A stretch of 64,000 nt of DNA from Bog-532 sp963742865 (GTDB taxonomy: Bacteria > Actinomycetota > Actinomycetes > Streptosporangiales > Streptosporangiaceae): positions 173,447 to 237,446 of the forward strand of contig CAVUNW010000015.1 of the NCBI GenBank assembly GCA_963742865.1. Direction: 5' to 3'. Positions 18,240 through 28,400 of this stretch are shown in pieces; the stretch's first letter is position 1, and every line of letters starts with the position of its first letter. The notes beneath the pieces were generated by a model. The model did no database searches, was not told the DNA's origin, and worked only from the letters and a program-made list of their open reading frames with translations. A program made the position numbers and the translations under genes.

Positions 18240-19785
18240 ATGACGGAACGGATGCACGCGGCGTACCGGGCCACCTAACGGGCGGCGCTGGGAGTCGTCT
18301 GCGGGCAAGGTGATGTCGGCTGACGAGGCGGCCGCGTTCATCGCGCCGGGCCACCACGTCGGGATGAGCGGGTTCACCGGGTTCGGTCACCCCAAGGCCG
18401 TACCGGAGGCGCTGGTCCGCCGGGTCGCCGAAGCCGCCGCGCGCGGGGACCGCTTCACCGTCAGCGTGTGGACCGGCTCGTCGACCGCACCGGAACTGGA
18501 CGGCGCGCTGGCGGCGGTCGACGGGATCGATCTGCGCATGCCCTATCAATCCGACCCGGTGACCCGCGCCAAGATCAACGCCGGCTCGCTCGGCTACCTG
18601 GACGTGCACCTGTCGCATGTCGCCCAGATGGTCAGGGAAGGCTTCTTCGGCCCGCTCGACGTCGCGGTCGTCGAGGTCGCGGGGATCACCGCCGACGGGG
18701 CGCTGATCCCGTCGTCGTCGGTCGGCAACAACAGCACATGGCTCGATGCGGCCGACCGGGTGATCCTGGAGGTGAATTCCTGGCAGCCCGCTGAACTGGA
18801 GGGCATGCACGACATCTATGACGCCACGGCGCTTCCGCCAGACCGCACGCCGATCCAGATTCTCCGGCCGTCGGACCGGATCGGCGAGCCGTACCTGCAC
18901 TGCCCGCCGGAGAAGATCGTCGCTGTTGTCCCCACGAACGCCCCCGACTACGCCACGCCGTTGCGTCCGGTGGACAGCGCCGCACAGCTCATCGCCGGGC
19001 ACGTCCGCGACTTTCTCACCCACGAGATCCGGCAGGGACGGCTGCCCGCCACGCTGCCGCCGCTTCAGTCCGGGGTCGGCAACGTCACCAATGCCGTGCT
19101 CGCCGCGCTGGGCCGCGGGTCGTTCCCGCCGCTGACCGCCTACACCGAGGTGGTCCAGGACGGCCTGCTGCAACTGCTCCACTCGGGCGCGATGACCGTC
19201 GCCTCCGCGACGGCTTTCTCCCTCAGCGCGGACGGCCTCGCTGACCTGCGCGCCAACATCGGGGCGTACCGCGGCAGATCATTCTCCGGCCGCAGGAGAT
19301 CAGCAACCACCCGGAGGTGATTCGCCGGCTCGGCTGCCTGGCCATGAACGGAATGGTCGAGGCCGACATCTACGGCAACGTGAACTCCACACACGTCATG
19401 GGCGTCCAGCATGCTCAACGGCATCGGCGGGTCCGGCGATTTCGCGCGTAACGCGTACGTCGCGATGTTCCTGTCCCCGTCGACGGTCAAGGACGGGACG
19501 ATCTCGTGCATTGTGCCCATGGTGAGCCACATGGACCACACCGAGCACGACGTGCACGTCGTCATCACCGAGCAGGGCGTAGCGGACCTGCGCGGCCTGC
19601 CGCCGCGACATCGCGCTCAGAAGGTCATCGACCGGTGCGCGCATCCCCGCTACCGGGCCGCCCTGCAGGACTACCTGGACCGTGCGACCGCGAACGGGCC
19701 CGGGAAGCACACCCCGCACCTGCTCGGCGAGGCGCTGTCATGGCACGTGCGCTACCTGGAGACAGGCACCATGCGGCCCGCCTGA
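18240..19785 (+). CDS. Acetyl-CoA hydrolase/CoA-transferase (Cat1-type), frameshifted
   Basis: Moves CoA between acetyl-CoA and another acid, or hydrolyses acetyl-CoA. Conserved segments: KVMSADEAAAFIAPGHHVG, SGFTGFGHPKAVPEALVRR, SVWTGSSTAPELDGAL, PSSSVGNNSTWLDAADRV, LQSGVGNVTNAVLAALG, TAYTEVVQDGLLQLLHSG (family catalytic Glu lies here), ISNHPEVIRRLGCLAMNGM, NVNSTHVMG and IVPMVSHMDHTEHDVHVVIT. ATG 18240 has a strong GGGAGGG ribosome site but its frame stops at 18276; the usable frame begins at GTG 18310/ATG 18313. Further changes occur near 19280 and 19405. All three look like one-base indels, since the ~514-residue total matches homologues. Likely acetate or propionate metabolism, consistent with the neighbouring ligase and Pat-like protein. 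Confidence 0.85.
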
Positions 19786-19802
19786 CGCTGGGCCGCGGCC
19801 GC

Positions 19803-22484
19803 TTAGGGCAGGCGGCGGAGGTGGGCGTCGGCGGGCTCTGCGGCCCGGACGCGGATCCGCGCGTCGACGGCCTGGACTCCGTCCGCGCGGGCTAGCACCG
19901 GGCTCAGTTCCAGCTCGGCGATCTGCGGCAGGTCATCGGCCATCCGGGAGACGCGCAACAGCAGGTCCTGCAGCGCGGCGAGGTCGGCCGCCGGAGCCCC
20001 CGGGCGCCCGAGCAGCAGGGGCGCGGCCCGTATCGAGCGGATCAGCTCGTGGGCATCAACGTCGGTGAGCGGAGCGAGCCGGGCCGCGCGGTCGGCCAGC
20101 ACGTCGTCGGCCGCGCCGCCGTGCCCGAAGAGCACCAGGGTGCCGACGACCCGTTCCTGCAGCACGCTGATCATCACTTCGACCCCGCCAGTGATCATCG
20201 GCTGGACGATGACACCCGCCGCCAGCTGGCGACCGAAGGCCTCTTGCAGCGAGCGGAAGCCCCGCCGGACCTCATCCGCGCCGTGCAGATCGGTCAGGAC
20301 GGCGCCGACGACCCGCTTGCGCACCGGCCCGGGGACAGCGGCCCGGAGCGCGACCGGGCCACCGAATTGCCCGGCCGCGGCGACGGCGGCGTCCTCAGTG
20401 GTCACGGCGGTACTTTCGGTGAGCGGTATGCCGTAGAAGCCGAGCAGTTTCTCGCGCGTCTCCAGCGGCAGCCAGCCGTCGGCCGGCTGGGCGGCGAGAT
20501 AGCCGGCGACCAGATCCCGGGCCTCGTCCGGCCGCAGGCCATCCAGATCCGGGATGGTGCCCGGCGGGATCGCCCGCCACCTGCCGTAGCGGGCGGCGTG
20601 GCCGAGGGCGCGGGCGGCTGACTCCGAGTACGCGTAGGCCGGAACGGCAGGGGAGTCCTCGTCCGGGCCGCGGAGCAGCCGGACCACCTCCACCTGGTCC
20701 AGCACACCGGCGGCGATCGGCACCGGCAGCCGCGCGGCGGCCACCTCGGGCATCAGGTCGCGGCCCGCGGTGGTCACCGTGAGCGCCAGCACCGCGTCGA
20801 CGCCCGGGTCGGCGCCGGCCAGCTCCAGGCACTGACGGAAGCGGCCGGGGGAGGCCAGAACGGTGGTGTCGACCGGCCCGGCCACGGTGGCCTCGGGCGG
20901 GAGAATGGCCCGCAGCATCTGCTGGGTGTCCCCGGCCAGGCGGGCGACCTGCAGGCCCGCGTCGGCGCACGCGTCGGCGGCCAGCACCGCGGCGCCGCGG
21001 GTGTTGGCCACCACCGCGACCCTGGGCCCGGCGGGTGCCGGCTGGGCGGCGAGCAGGGCCGCGGTGTCGAGCATTTCGCCGAGGTTGGCGGTGGCGATCA
21101 CCCCGGCCTGCTCGAACAGGGCCTGCCGGGTGAGCAGCGGGGTAGCCGCGGTGGCCCGGGCCCCGGCCAGGCGCCGCCCCGTGGCGGACCGGCCCACGCT
21201 CACGGTCAGCACCGGCAGGCTGCGCCCGACACGGCGGGCCGTGCGGGCGAACTTGGGCGGGTTCCCGATGGACTCCACGTACAGCAGGGCCAGCTTGGTC
21301 GCCGGGTCAGACCCCCACCACAGCAGCATGTCCTCAGCGGCCACGTCGTCTTCGTCGCCCAGCGAGACCAGCGAGGTGATCCCGACACCGATCCGGGACA
21401 GGTGCTCGACCAGCACGAAGCCGAGGCCACCGGTCGACTGCAGGGCCAGGCCCGCGCTTCCCGGCTCGGGGTGGCGGGCCGCGAACGTCGCGTCGAGGCT
21501 GACGCTGGTGTCGGCCACCCCGAAGCTGGCCGGCCCGACCATGCGCATGCCGTGGCGGCGGCAGATGCCCAGCAGCTCCGCGCGGGCCGGGCCGCTGAGG
21601 CCCGCCGCCAGCACCACCAGCGCCCTGACCCCCCGTCTCCCGCATTCTTCGGCGATACCGGCCACGGAATCGGCCGGCGCGGCGACGACGGCCAGGTCGA
21701 TGCCGTCGGGGAGGGCCGCCGCGGATGGCACGCAGACGGCACCGTCCAATTCGGTCGCGGCCGGATTGACCGCGTAGACCGGACCGGGAAAGCCGCCGCT
21801 GAGAATGCTGCGCAGGATGGTCCGGCCGACCGACCGGGGCCGCCGGCTCACGCCGATCACCGCGACCGAGGCCGGCGCCAGCACGTGCCGCAGGCTCGCC
21901 ACCCCGGCGGACCGCTCCCGCGCGGCCACCGCGTCCCGGTAGGTACCGAGCGCGGCGTCGGCCTCGCCAGTGGGCAGCGGGAAGGTCAGCTCGTACACCC
22001 CGTCGGCCAGGGCGCGCTGCACCTCCAGCCCCGCGTCGGAGAACAGCTTCAGCATGAGCGCGTTCTCGCTCAGCGTCTCCGCGCTGAAGGCGCGCAGCCC
22101 GCGGCTGCGGGCCAGCGAGACCAGATGCTCCAGCAGGAGCATCCCGGCACCCCGGTGGTGCATGTCGTCGGCGACGGTGAAGGCCACCTCGGCCGTCCCG
22201 GGCCGGGCAGGATCACACTCGTAACTGCCACAGCCGATCAGCCTGCCGTCCAGCACGGCGAGCAGCGCACCGTGATCCGGCGCGGGCTCGCGGCAGACCC
22301 GGCGCGCCTCCCGTTCCGCCGCACGCGGGTTCAGGCTGAAGAAGCGCAGATAGTGACTGTTTGGGGACAGTTGCTCGTGCAGGTCCCGCACCGCGTCCCG
22401 GTCGCCGGGCCGGGCCGCCCGGATCTCGACCGTGGTGCCGTCGGTCAGCAGGGCGTAAACGCTGCGCTCGGTGTCCGCGCTCAC
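19803..22484 (-). CDS. Pat-like GNAT plus NDP-forming acyl-CoA synthetase fusion
   Basis: 893 residues, intact. Residues ~15-180 are a GNAT acetyltransferase (VEIRAARPGDRDAVRDLHEQ, HYLRFFSLNP, HHRGAGMLLLEHLVSLARSR). The rest resembles ADP-forming acyl-CoA synthetase: CoA-binding LAPASVAVIGVSRRPRSVGR, GPVYAVNPAATELDG, LALQSTGGLGFVLVEHL, VAVVANTRGAAVLAADACA and a C-terminal ATP-grasp-type part (LLGFYGIPLTESTAV, VQPMITGGVEVMISVLQERV). I do not see the phospho-His motif of active synthetases, so it is more likely a lysine acetyltransferase with an effector-binding domain, like Pat/PatA that control acetyl-CoA synthetases. GTG 22484 follows GGGAGGA. Convergent with the CoA-transferase 17 bases away. 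Confidence 0.85.
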   Translation of the reverse strand: MSADTERSVYALLTDGTTVEIRAARPGDRDAVRDLHEQLSPNSHYLRFFSLNPRAAEREARRVCREPAPDHGALLAVLDGRLIGCGSYECDPARPGTAEVAFTVADDMHHRGAGMLLLEHLVSLARSRGLRAFSAETLSENALMLKLFSDAGLEVQRALADGVYELTFPLPTGEADAALGTYRDAVAARERSAGVASLRHVLAPASVAVIGVSRRPRSVGRTILRSILSGGFPGPVYAVNPAATELDGAVCVPSAAALPDGIDLAVVAAPADSVAGIAEECGRRGVRALVVLAAGLSGPARAELLGICRRHGMRMVGPASFGVADTSVSLDATFAARHPEPGSAGLALQSTGGLGFVLVEHLSRIGVGITSLVSLGDEDDVAAEDMLLWWGSDPATKLALLYVESIGNPPKFARTARRVGRSLPVLTVSVGRSATGRRLAGARATAATPLLTRQALFEQAGVIATANLGEMLDTAALLAAQPAPAGPRVAVVANTRGAAVLAADACADAGLQVARLAGDTQQMLRAILPPEATVAGPVDTTVLASPGRFRQCLELAGADPGVDAVLALTVTTAGRDLMPEVAAARLPVPIAAGVLDQVEVVRLLRGPDEDSPAVPAYAYSESAARALGHAARYGRWRAIPPGTIPDLDGLRPDEARDLVAGYLAAQPADGWLPLETREKLLGFYGIPLTESTAVTTEDAAVAAAGQFGGPVALRAAVPGPVRKRVVGAVLTDLHGADEVRRGFRSLQEAFGRQLAAGVIVQPMITGGVEVMISVLQERVVGTLVLFGHGGAADDVLADRAARLAPLTDVDAHELIRSIRAAPLLLGRPGAPAADLAALQDLLLRVSRMADDLPQIAELELSPVLARADGVQAVDARIRVRAAEPADAHLRRLP

Positions 22485-22555
22485 GACGTCCTCCCGGATT
22501 CTGAGACGGCCGACGCCCGATGGCTGACGGCTGCCGAGGCCGAACTTACCCCGTA

Positions 22556-23323
22556 CTAGGCCGACGGCGCAGCGCGGCAGATGGGGGCGTAGGTCGGCAC
22601 GGGATCCTGGGTGAGGAATTCGGTGATGAGCAGGTGGCACAGGCCTGGCTTTTCCGCCAGGAGGCCATGTGACGTCCCGGGAACGACGGCGAGTTCCGCG
22701 TCGGCCAGGCTCCGGTACATCTCGACCGCGTGTTCCAGCCGGACCTCGTTGTCGTCGGCCACCAACACGAGCGTGCGGCACACGATCGCGCTCAGCTCAC
22801 CGGGCGTATAGCGGGGCTCCTGGCCGTGCATGGCGGCCAGCTTGGCCACCACGGCGTCGTAGTGGACGGGGCCGTCAGGTGACAGCTCCGCGTAGCTCTC
22901 CTTGAGGAAGTCCGGTGGCTCGCCGCCCAGGACGCCCTCGGCCCATCCGTCACGGTGGAAGACGCCCGCGACGAGCACGAGCCGGCGCACCAGGTCGGGG
23001 CGGCGGAGCGCGACCGCCAGGGCGACCACGGCGCCGTCGCTGTAGCCGAGCAGATAAACCGGGGTCCCGATGACGGTCTCGATGAACGCGATCGTGTCCT
23101 GGGCCATGGCCTCGTAGCTGAGCGGGCCGCCCACGTCCGGGGTGCGCCCATGCGCGCGCCGTTCGGGTGTGTAGGCGTGAAAGACCTCCGACAGCGCGTC
23201 CATAGTGGCGGTCAGGGCCCGGGCGTCGACACCCGCCCCGCCCGGATGCAGGAGCACGCACGGCTCGCCGTCGCCGCGCTCCTCAAACCACGTACGGACC
23301 GCCGGAAGCTCAACCGTCGGCAT
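22556..23323 (-). CDS. Alpha/beta-hydrolase
   Basis: 255 residues, complete. The nucleophile elbow is LLGYSDGAVVALAVALRRPD with Ser95; the oxyanion region is CVLLHPGGAGVDARAL; a plausible catalytic acid is in VLVADDNEV at ~190; the catalytic His is in VVPGTSHGLLAEKPGL at ~222. Motif order and spacing match small-molecule esterases and lactonases of the fold. The acidic residue after Ser95 (GYSDG) is common in this actinobacterial subgroup. Cytosolic, no signal peptide. Located 71 bases upstream of the Pat-like gene on the same strand, possibly co-transcribed. Substrate unknown. Confidence 0.85.
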   Translation of the reverse strand: MPTVELPAVRTWFEERGDGEPCVLLHPGGAGVDARALTATMDALSEVFHAYTPERRAHGRTPDVGGPLSYEAMAQDTIAFIETVIGTPVYLLGYSDGAVVALAVALRRPDLVRRLVLVAGVFHRDGWAEGVLGGEPPDFLKESYAELSPDGPVHYDAVVAKLAAMHGQEPRYTPGELSAIVCRTLVLVADDNEVRLEHAVEMYRSLADAELAVVPGTSHGLLAEKPGLCHLLITEFLTQDPVPTYAPICRAAPSA

Positions 23324-23464
23324 AGCGCGCCACCTTTCCGTGACCGGGGTAAGGCCCGGTTCTCGGCCCCCGCCGGGCCGCCACCGGTACGACGTGCGGG
23401 GTCACGCCAACTCATCGCCCGCCCTTCGCTTTCCCTATCGCCCCGGCGCGCCGGCGCCGTGTCC

Positions 23465-24217
23465 TCACCGCGAAGCGGCCAGCAGTTCGCTCACGGTCAC
23501 AAACGTGTAGCCCTGGTCGGTCATCGACCCCACGAGACGGTCGAGTTCCCGCATCAGGGTGGCGTTCGGCTGGGGGCCGCCGTCGTGGGCGAGGACGATG
23601 CTCCCGGGGGAGGCCCGCTTCAGGGTTTCGTCGACGTCGCCGCGCGCGTTGCCGCCGGTGACCGAGTTCGACCAGAGCATGACCTCGTAACCCAGGCTCG
23701 CGCACACGGCCAGTCCGACGCTGTCGATGCGGCCGTACGGTGGCCGGCACAACGCGGGCGGCCGCCCGGTCAGCTTGGCTAGCAGGTCGTGAGTGCGCGC
23801 CAGGCTGGCCCGGCCGAAGGCCTCGTCGTGGTGGGTGAGATCGCTATGCGCCCAGGTGTGATTCGCGACTTCGTGACCGGCGTCCGTGACCCGGGACACC
23901 ATGCCGGGATGCGCCTGCGCGCGCATGCCCACCTCGAAGAACGTAGCCTTCGCGGTACGCCGCTGCAGGATCTGGAGCACCTGCGGCGTCCACTGCCCGG
24001 TCGGGCCGTCATCGATGGTGAGGGCGACGAGGCGGGCCGGCGGCGCGGTCCGGAACGTCACCGTCGCCCGGCATGCGGCCGCACCGGTCGGGCTTGCCGT
24101 TCGCGCGGTCGGGCTTTCGGCGGCAACCGCTGACCCGGCCCTCATTCCCACCGCGGTGCCCGCGGCATCCCCGGCGGCCAGCAGCCCGATCCCGGCGAGC
24201 AGCGTACGTCGCTTCAC
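23465..24217 (-). CDS. Exported polysaccharide deacetylase (NodB domain)
   Basis: 250 residues. MKRRTLLAGIGLLAAGDAAG begins with an arginine pair and a hydrophobic core ending in AVAA, a Sec or weak Tat-type signal. The NodB catalytic domain has VALTIDDGPTGQWTPQVLQI (catalytic base Asp and metal Asp), HEVANHTWAHSDLTHHD (metal-binding His residues), ALCRPPYGRIDS (arginine motif), LWSNSVTGGN where many have WDVD, and GSIVLAHDGG with the catalytic His. It removes N- or O-acetyl groups from chitin, peptidoglycan or another acetylated glycan outside the cell; the island at 1-11192 makes N-acetylated sugars, but linkage is only inferred. Ser replacing Asp in the WDVD-like motif may affect activity. 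Confidence 0.88.
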   Translation of the reverse strand: MKRRTLLAGIGLLAAGDAAGTAVGMRAGSAVAAESPTARTASPTGAAACRATVTFRTAPPARLVALTIDDGPTGQWTPQVLQILQRRTAKATFFEVGMRAQAHPGMVSRVTDAGHEVANHTWAHSDLTHHDEAFGRASLARTHDLLAKLTGRPPALCRPPYGRIDSVGLAVCASLGYEVMLWSNSVTGGNARGDVDETLKRASPGSIVLAHDGGPQPNATLMRELDRLVGSMTDQGYTFVTVSELLAASR

Positions 24218-24469
24218 CAGCTAAGTTTCAGCCAGGTTCCAGGTAATTTCAAAGCAATTATGCGGCGTTCCCGGCGAAGCGTGCGTGAATCTTTCAGGCC
24301 TCGGAGTCGTAGCGGAAGCCCTCACGGAACCGGCGGAACAGGCCGCCCTCGCGCCGCAGTGGCGGGCCGGCCGGCGGCGCGGTCGGGAGTTCGTGCCCCT
24401 CGGGCGCCGCCGATTCCCGGTAACGGTGCAGGTAATCTGGCTGCTCCGCCCTTCGCCCGGAAGGCTCCC

Positions 24470-25279
24470 TTGACCACTTCGTTTTCTCCCGCCGATCTTC
24501 CGACGCTGATCGGCGTCCTCCGCGCCGCGGGCTGCGTGTTCGCCGAGGACGAGGCCCAGATGCTCATCTCCTCCGCGCAGACGCCGGCCGACCTCACCGC
24601 CATGGTGGAGCAGCGCGTCGCGGGCCTGCCCCTCGAGCACGTCCTGGGCTGGGCGGAGTTCTGCGGGGTGCGGATTCACCTGGACCGGGGGGTGTTCGTG
24701 CCCCGCCGGCGCACGGAGTTCCTGGCCCGCACCGCGATCACCCTGGGCTGGCAGGCGGCCCGGCCCGGAGAGCCGGTGGTTGTGCTCGACCTGTGCTGCG
24801 GTTCGGGTGCGGTGGGCGCCGCGGTGGCCGCGGCGCTGGATTCGGCCGAACTGCACGCCGCCGATGTGGATCCGGCCGCGGTGCGGTGTGCCCGGCGCAA
24901 CCTGGCCGCCGCGGGCGGCCAGGTGTACGAGGGGGATCTATACGGGCCGCTCCCGCCCGGGCTGCGCGGCCGCGTCGGCGTCCTGACCGCCAACGTGCCC
25001 TACATCCCGACCCCGGAGATTGCGCTGCTGCCAGCCGAGGCCCGGCTGCACGAGGCGCAGGTCGCGCTGGACGGGGGCAGCGACGGCCTCGACGTGCTGC
25101 GCCGGGTGGCCGCCGGTGCCCGCGAATGGCTGGCACCGGGCGGCAGCCTCCTCAGCGAGGTCAGCGAGCGCCAGGCGCAGCCCGCGAGGGAGGCCTTCGC
25201 CGCGGGCGGTCTGGGATCACGCGTGACGGTCAGCGAGGACCTGAACGCCACCGTGGTCGTCGGCACCCGGCACCGGTGA
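24470..25279 (+). CDS. HemK/PrmC-like N5-glutamine methyltransferase
   Basis: SAM-dependent methyltransferase, 269 residues from TTG 24470, which has GGAAGG 7 bases upstream. An N-terminal helical domain (LIGVLRAAGCVFAEDEAQML, GLPLEHVLGWAEFCGVRI) matches PrmC. Motif I is VVVLDLCCGSGAVGAAVAAA; the NPPY motif is changed to NVPYIP, as in an actinobacterial paralogue annotated as putative N5-glutamine methyltransferase. PRRRTEFLA replaces the PRPETE segment of true PrmC. The release-factor methylase of the cell is therefore probably elsewhere and the target of this one is unknown. A stable hairpin 64 bases downstream probably ends its transcript. Confidence 0.82.
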   Translation: MTTSFSPADLPTLIGVLRAAGCVFAEDEAQMLISSAQTPADLTAMVEQRVAGLPLEHVLGWAEFCGVRIHLDRGVFVPRRRTEFLARTAITLGWQAARPGEPVVVLDLCCGSGAVGAAVAAALDSAELHAADVDPAAVRCARRNLAAAGGQVYEGDLYGPLPPGLRGRVGVLTANVPYIPTPEIALLPAEARLHEAQVALDGGSDGLDVLRRVAAGAREWLAPGGSLLSEVSERQAQPAREAFAAGGLGSRVTVSEDLNATVVVGTRHR

Positions 25280-25342
25280 ACGCCTGGCACCGCTAACACC
25301 GATGCTAGGTGCGGGCTCCCGCGGATGCGCCCGCACGCCCCC

Positions 25343-25379
25343 CGGCCGGGCTGGCACCCGTTACGGGCAGCCCCGGCCG
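25343..25379 (+). terminator. Probable intrinsic-type terminator after hemK-like gene
   Basis: CGGCCGGGCTG (25343-25353) pairs with CAGCCCCGGCCG (25368-25379) with one unpaired base, and an inner CCCG-tta-CGGG stem extends it. There is no clear T-run, as usual in GC-rich actinobacteria. Confidence 0.55.
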
Positions 25380-25477
25380 TACCGGAAGAGGTCGCAGAGG
25401 GGTAAAGAAACCGCGATCTTCATCCGGCGCCGCCGCCAGACCGGCATATTGGCCGTAAAAGCGGCGAAAGGCATCCG

Positions 25478-28400
25478 ATGCTTGCGGCTCTGCTGCTAGC
25501 CGGGATGGTGGCGGCGCCCCTTAGCTCGATCGCGCTGTTCACCCCGGCCCACCAGCATGCGAGGACGGCCGGCGCGTGGCCGGCCACCCGCCGGTTCGCG
25601 CTGGCCGTGCTCGGCACCGCGGTGCTGGCGGCCGCGGTCGCCGGCGCCCTGCGGCTGCTGGGCGTATCGCAGCACAATCTGGTCGCCGGCCTGGCCGGGG
25701 TCGTGTTCGCGAGCGTGGTCTGGCTGCCGGTGACCCGGCAGTGGAACGCCCGCGCCCACCTGGCCTGGGCGTCGACGCTCTTCCTGTTCGTGGTGTACCT
25801 GACGTACGCGCTGGAGTGGACGTTCCAGAGCCACCTCGGCCCGGCCAGCACCGTCGGCGGCGTGCTGCTGTGGTTCTTCGAGGTGTTCGCCGCGATCTTG
25901 TCGTGCGCGTACCTGTGGGAGATCTGCGACGCGCTCGGCACCGAGCAATGGCGCCGGCGGATCACCCCGGACGTGACGTTCGGCGTCGACGAGCGCGACC
26001 TGCCCATGGTCAGCCTGCACGTCCCGGCGCACAACGAGCCGCCGGGCATGGTGATCGACACGCTCCGGTCGCTGCTGCGCAGCAACTACCCGCGCTTCGA
26101 GGTCATCCTGATCGATGACAACACCGACGACGAGTCACTGTGGCGCCCGGTCGAGGCCTGGTGCGCCCGGCACGGCGTGAAGTTCGCGCACCTGGCGGAC
26201 TGGCCCGGCTACAAGTCCGGCGCGCTGAACTACGCGCTGCGCGAGCTGACCGATTCCCGTGCCGAGCTGATCGGCGTGGTGGACTCGGACTACCAGATCG
26301 AGCCGGGCTTCCTGCGGCGCTGCGCGCCGGCGTTCGCCGACCCGTGGACCGGGTTCGTCCAGGCCCCGCAGGACTACCGGGACTGGCAGTACGCGCGCTA
26401 CTACCGGCGGCTCTACTACTCCTACAAGTACTTCTTCGCCGTGTCGCAGCCGTCCCGCAACGAGCACAACGGCGCCATCTTCGCCGGGACGATGGGGCTG
26501 ATCCGCCGGGTCGCGCTGGACGAGCTGGGCGGCTGGGACGAATGGTGCATCACCGAGGACGCCGAGCTCTCGCTGCGCCTGCTGCGGGCGGGCTGGTCCG
26601 GCCTGCACCTAGACCAGTCCTGGGGCCACGGCATCATGCCGCTGACCTTCGAGGCGCTCAAGGGCCAGCGGTACCGGTGGTGCTTCGGCGGGATTCAGAT
26701 CCTGCGCATGCACTGGCGCTCGCTGCTGCCCGCCCGCAAGACCCGGGAGAACCACCTGAGCCTCGCCCAGCGGTGGGCGTACCTGGCCGGCGGCCTGCAG
26801 TGGTACGGCGACCTGCTCGGGCTGGTCTTCCTGGTGTTCCTGCTCGCCGGGGCGGCCAACCTGGCCCTGGGCGGCGGCGAGCTGTTCCGCAAGCTGACCA
26901 CGTTCCTGGTCGCGACGGTCCCAGTCCTGGTCATTCTCGGCCTGGTGCGGGCCGTCGCCCTGCTGCGCCGGGGGACCGGCGCCAGCTGGCGGGACGCCCT
27001 GGGCGCGTTCTTCATCTGGCAGTCCACCTCGCTGGTGGTGGCGCGCGCGTCGGTGCTGGGGCTGTTCGCGCGGAAGGCGGCCTTCCTGCGCACGCCCAAG
27101 ACGAGCGAGCAGGCCAAGTGGTGGGAGGCGCTGCGGGCCAACTGGGCCGAGACGTCGCTGGCGGTGCTCGGTTTCGCCGGGATCGCGGCCGCGCTGTCCA
27201 AGGCGCCCCAGCTCAGCGGGATTTTGCTGGCGGCGCTGCTGCTGTTCCCCACGCTCGGCATGGCGGCCGCGCCGGTCAACAGCTGGGCCGCCCAGCGCGC
27301 CGCGCTGCCGCAATGGCTGCGGGACCGGCGCACCAGCGAATTCCGCCGCGACCGCTCGGCGTTCACCGCGGGCGTGGCCACCGGCGGCCTGGTGGCGGTG
27401 CTCGGCGTCGTGGTCGCGGCCGCGGTCCTGCTGCTGACGCCCAGCCATCATCCGGTCACCACCCCGAACCTGGTCGGCCCGGCGCAGGGCAGTACGGCCG
27501 CCACCCCGTCGGCCTCGCCCTCCGCCTCGCCCACGCAGTCCAGCCCGTCGCCGACACCCTCCACCGCGCCCGCCACGACACCCGCGCCGACGCCGACGAC
27601 AGCCCCGCCGTCCCCGTCGCCGACGGTCTCGGTCAGCGCCCCGGGGTCGCCCACGGCCGCGTCCATACCGTTATGGTCGGTGCTCCCCATTTACCCGGAC
27701 CTGCCCGGCCACCTCTGGTTAGGTAGGCGAATACGCACCCGGGGGGGAGCACCAGAGTTGTATGCCGCTGGAAGCTGGCGCCGGGTGGCGTTCGCGATGT
27801 TCGCCGTGGCCTGGGGGGCCAATCAGTTCTCCCCGCTGCTGGTCAGCTACCGGCATGAGCTGCGGCTGAGTGCCGGGGTAGAGGCCGCGCTCTTCGCCAT
27901 CTACGCGGCGACTCTGATCCCGGGCCTGCTGGTCGGCGGCCCGGTGTCGGACCGCGTCGGCCGGCGTCCCGCGGTGATCCCCTTCCTGGTGGCCTCGCCG
28001 CTGGCCACCACCCTGCTCATGGACGGCGGCCACTCGCTGCCCCTGCTCGCGGCCGGGCGCGCGCTATCGGGCCTGTGCTCGGGCGTGGTCTTCGGCTCGG
28101 CGACCGCCTGGGTCCAGGAGCTGTCACCCAATCCCGCGGTCAGTGCCCGGCGCGCCGCGGTGGCGCTTTCGGCCGGCTTCGGGTCCGGTCCGGCGGTGGC
28201 GTCGGCGCTGGCCCAGTGGGCGCCGGACCCGCTGGTGCTCCCGTACCTGCCGCACGCGGTCATCGCGCTGCTCGCCATCGCCGTCATCTGGCGTGCCCCG
28301 GAGACCGTTACCGCCTCCCGGTCCGGTGCCTCCGCGGCACGGGCCGGTGCCCGGCGCTGGCCGCCGCGTGCGGTCCGTTCCGGCCGGTTCTGGCGGGCCG

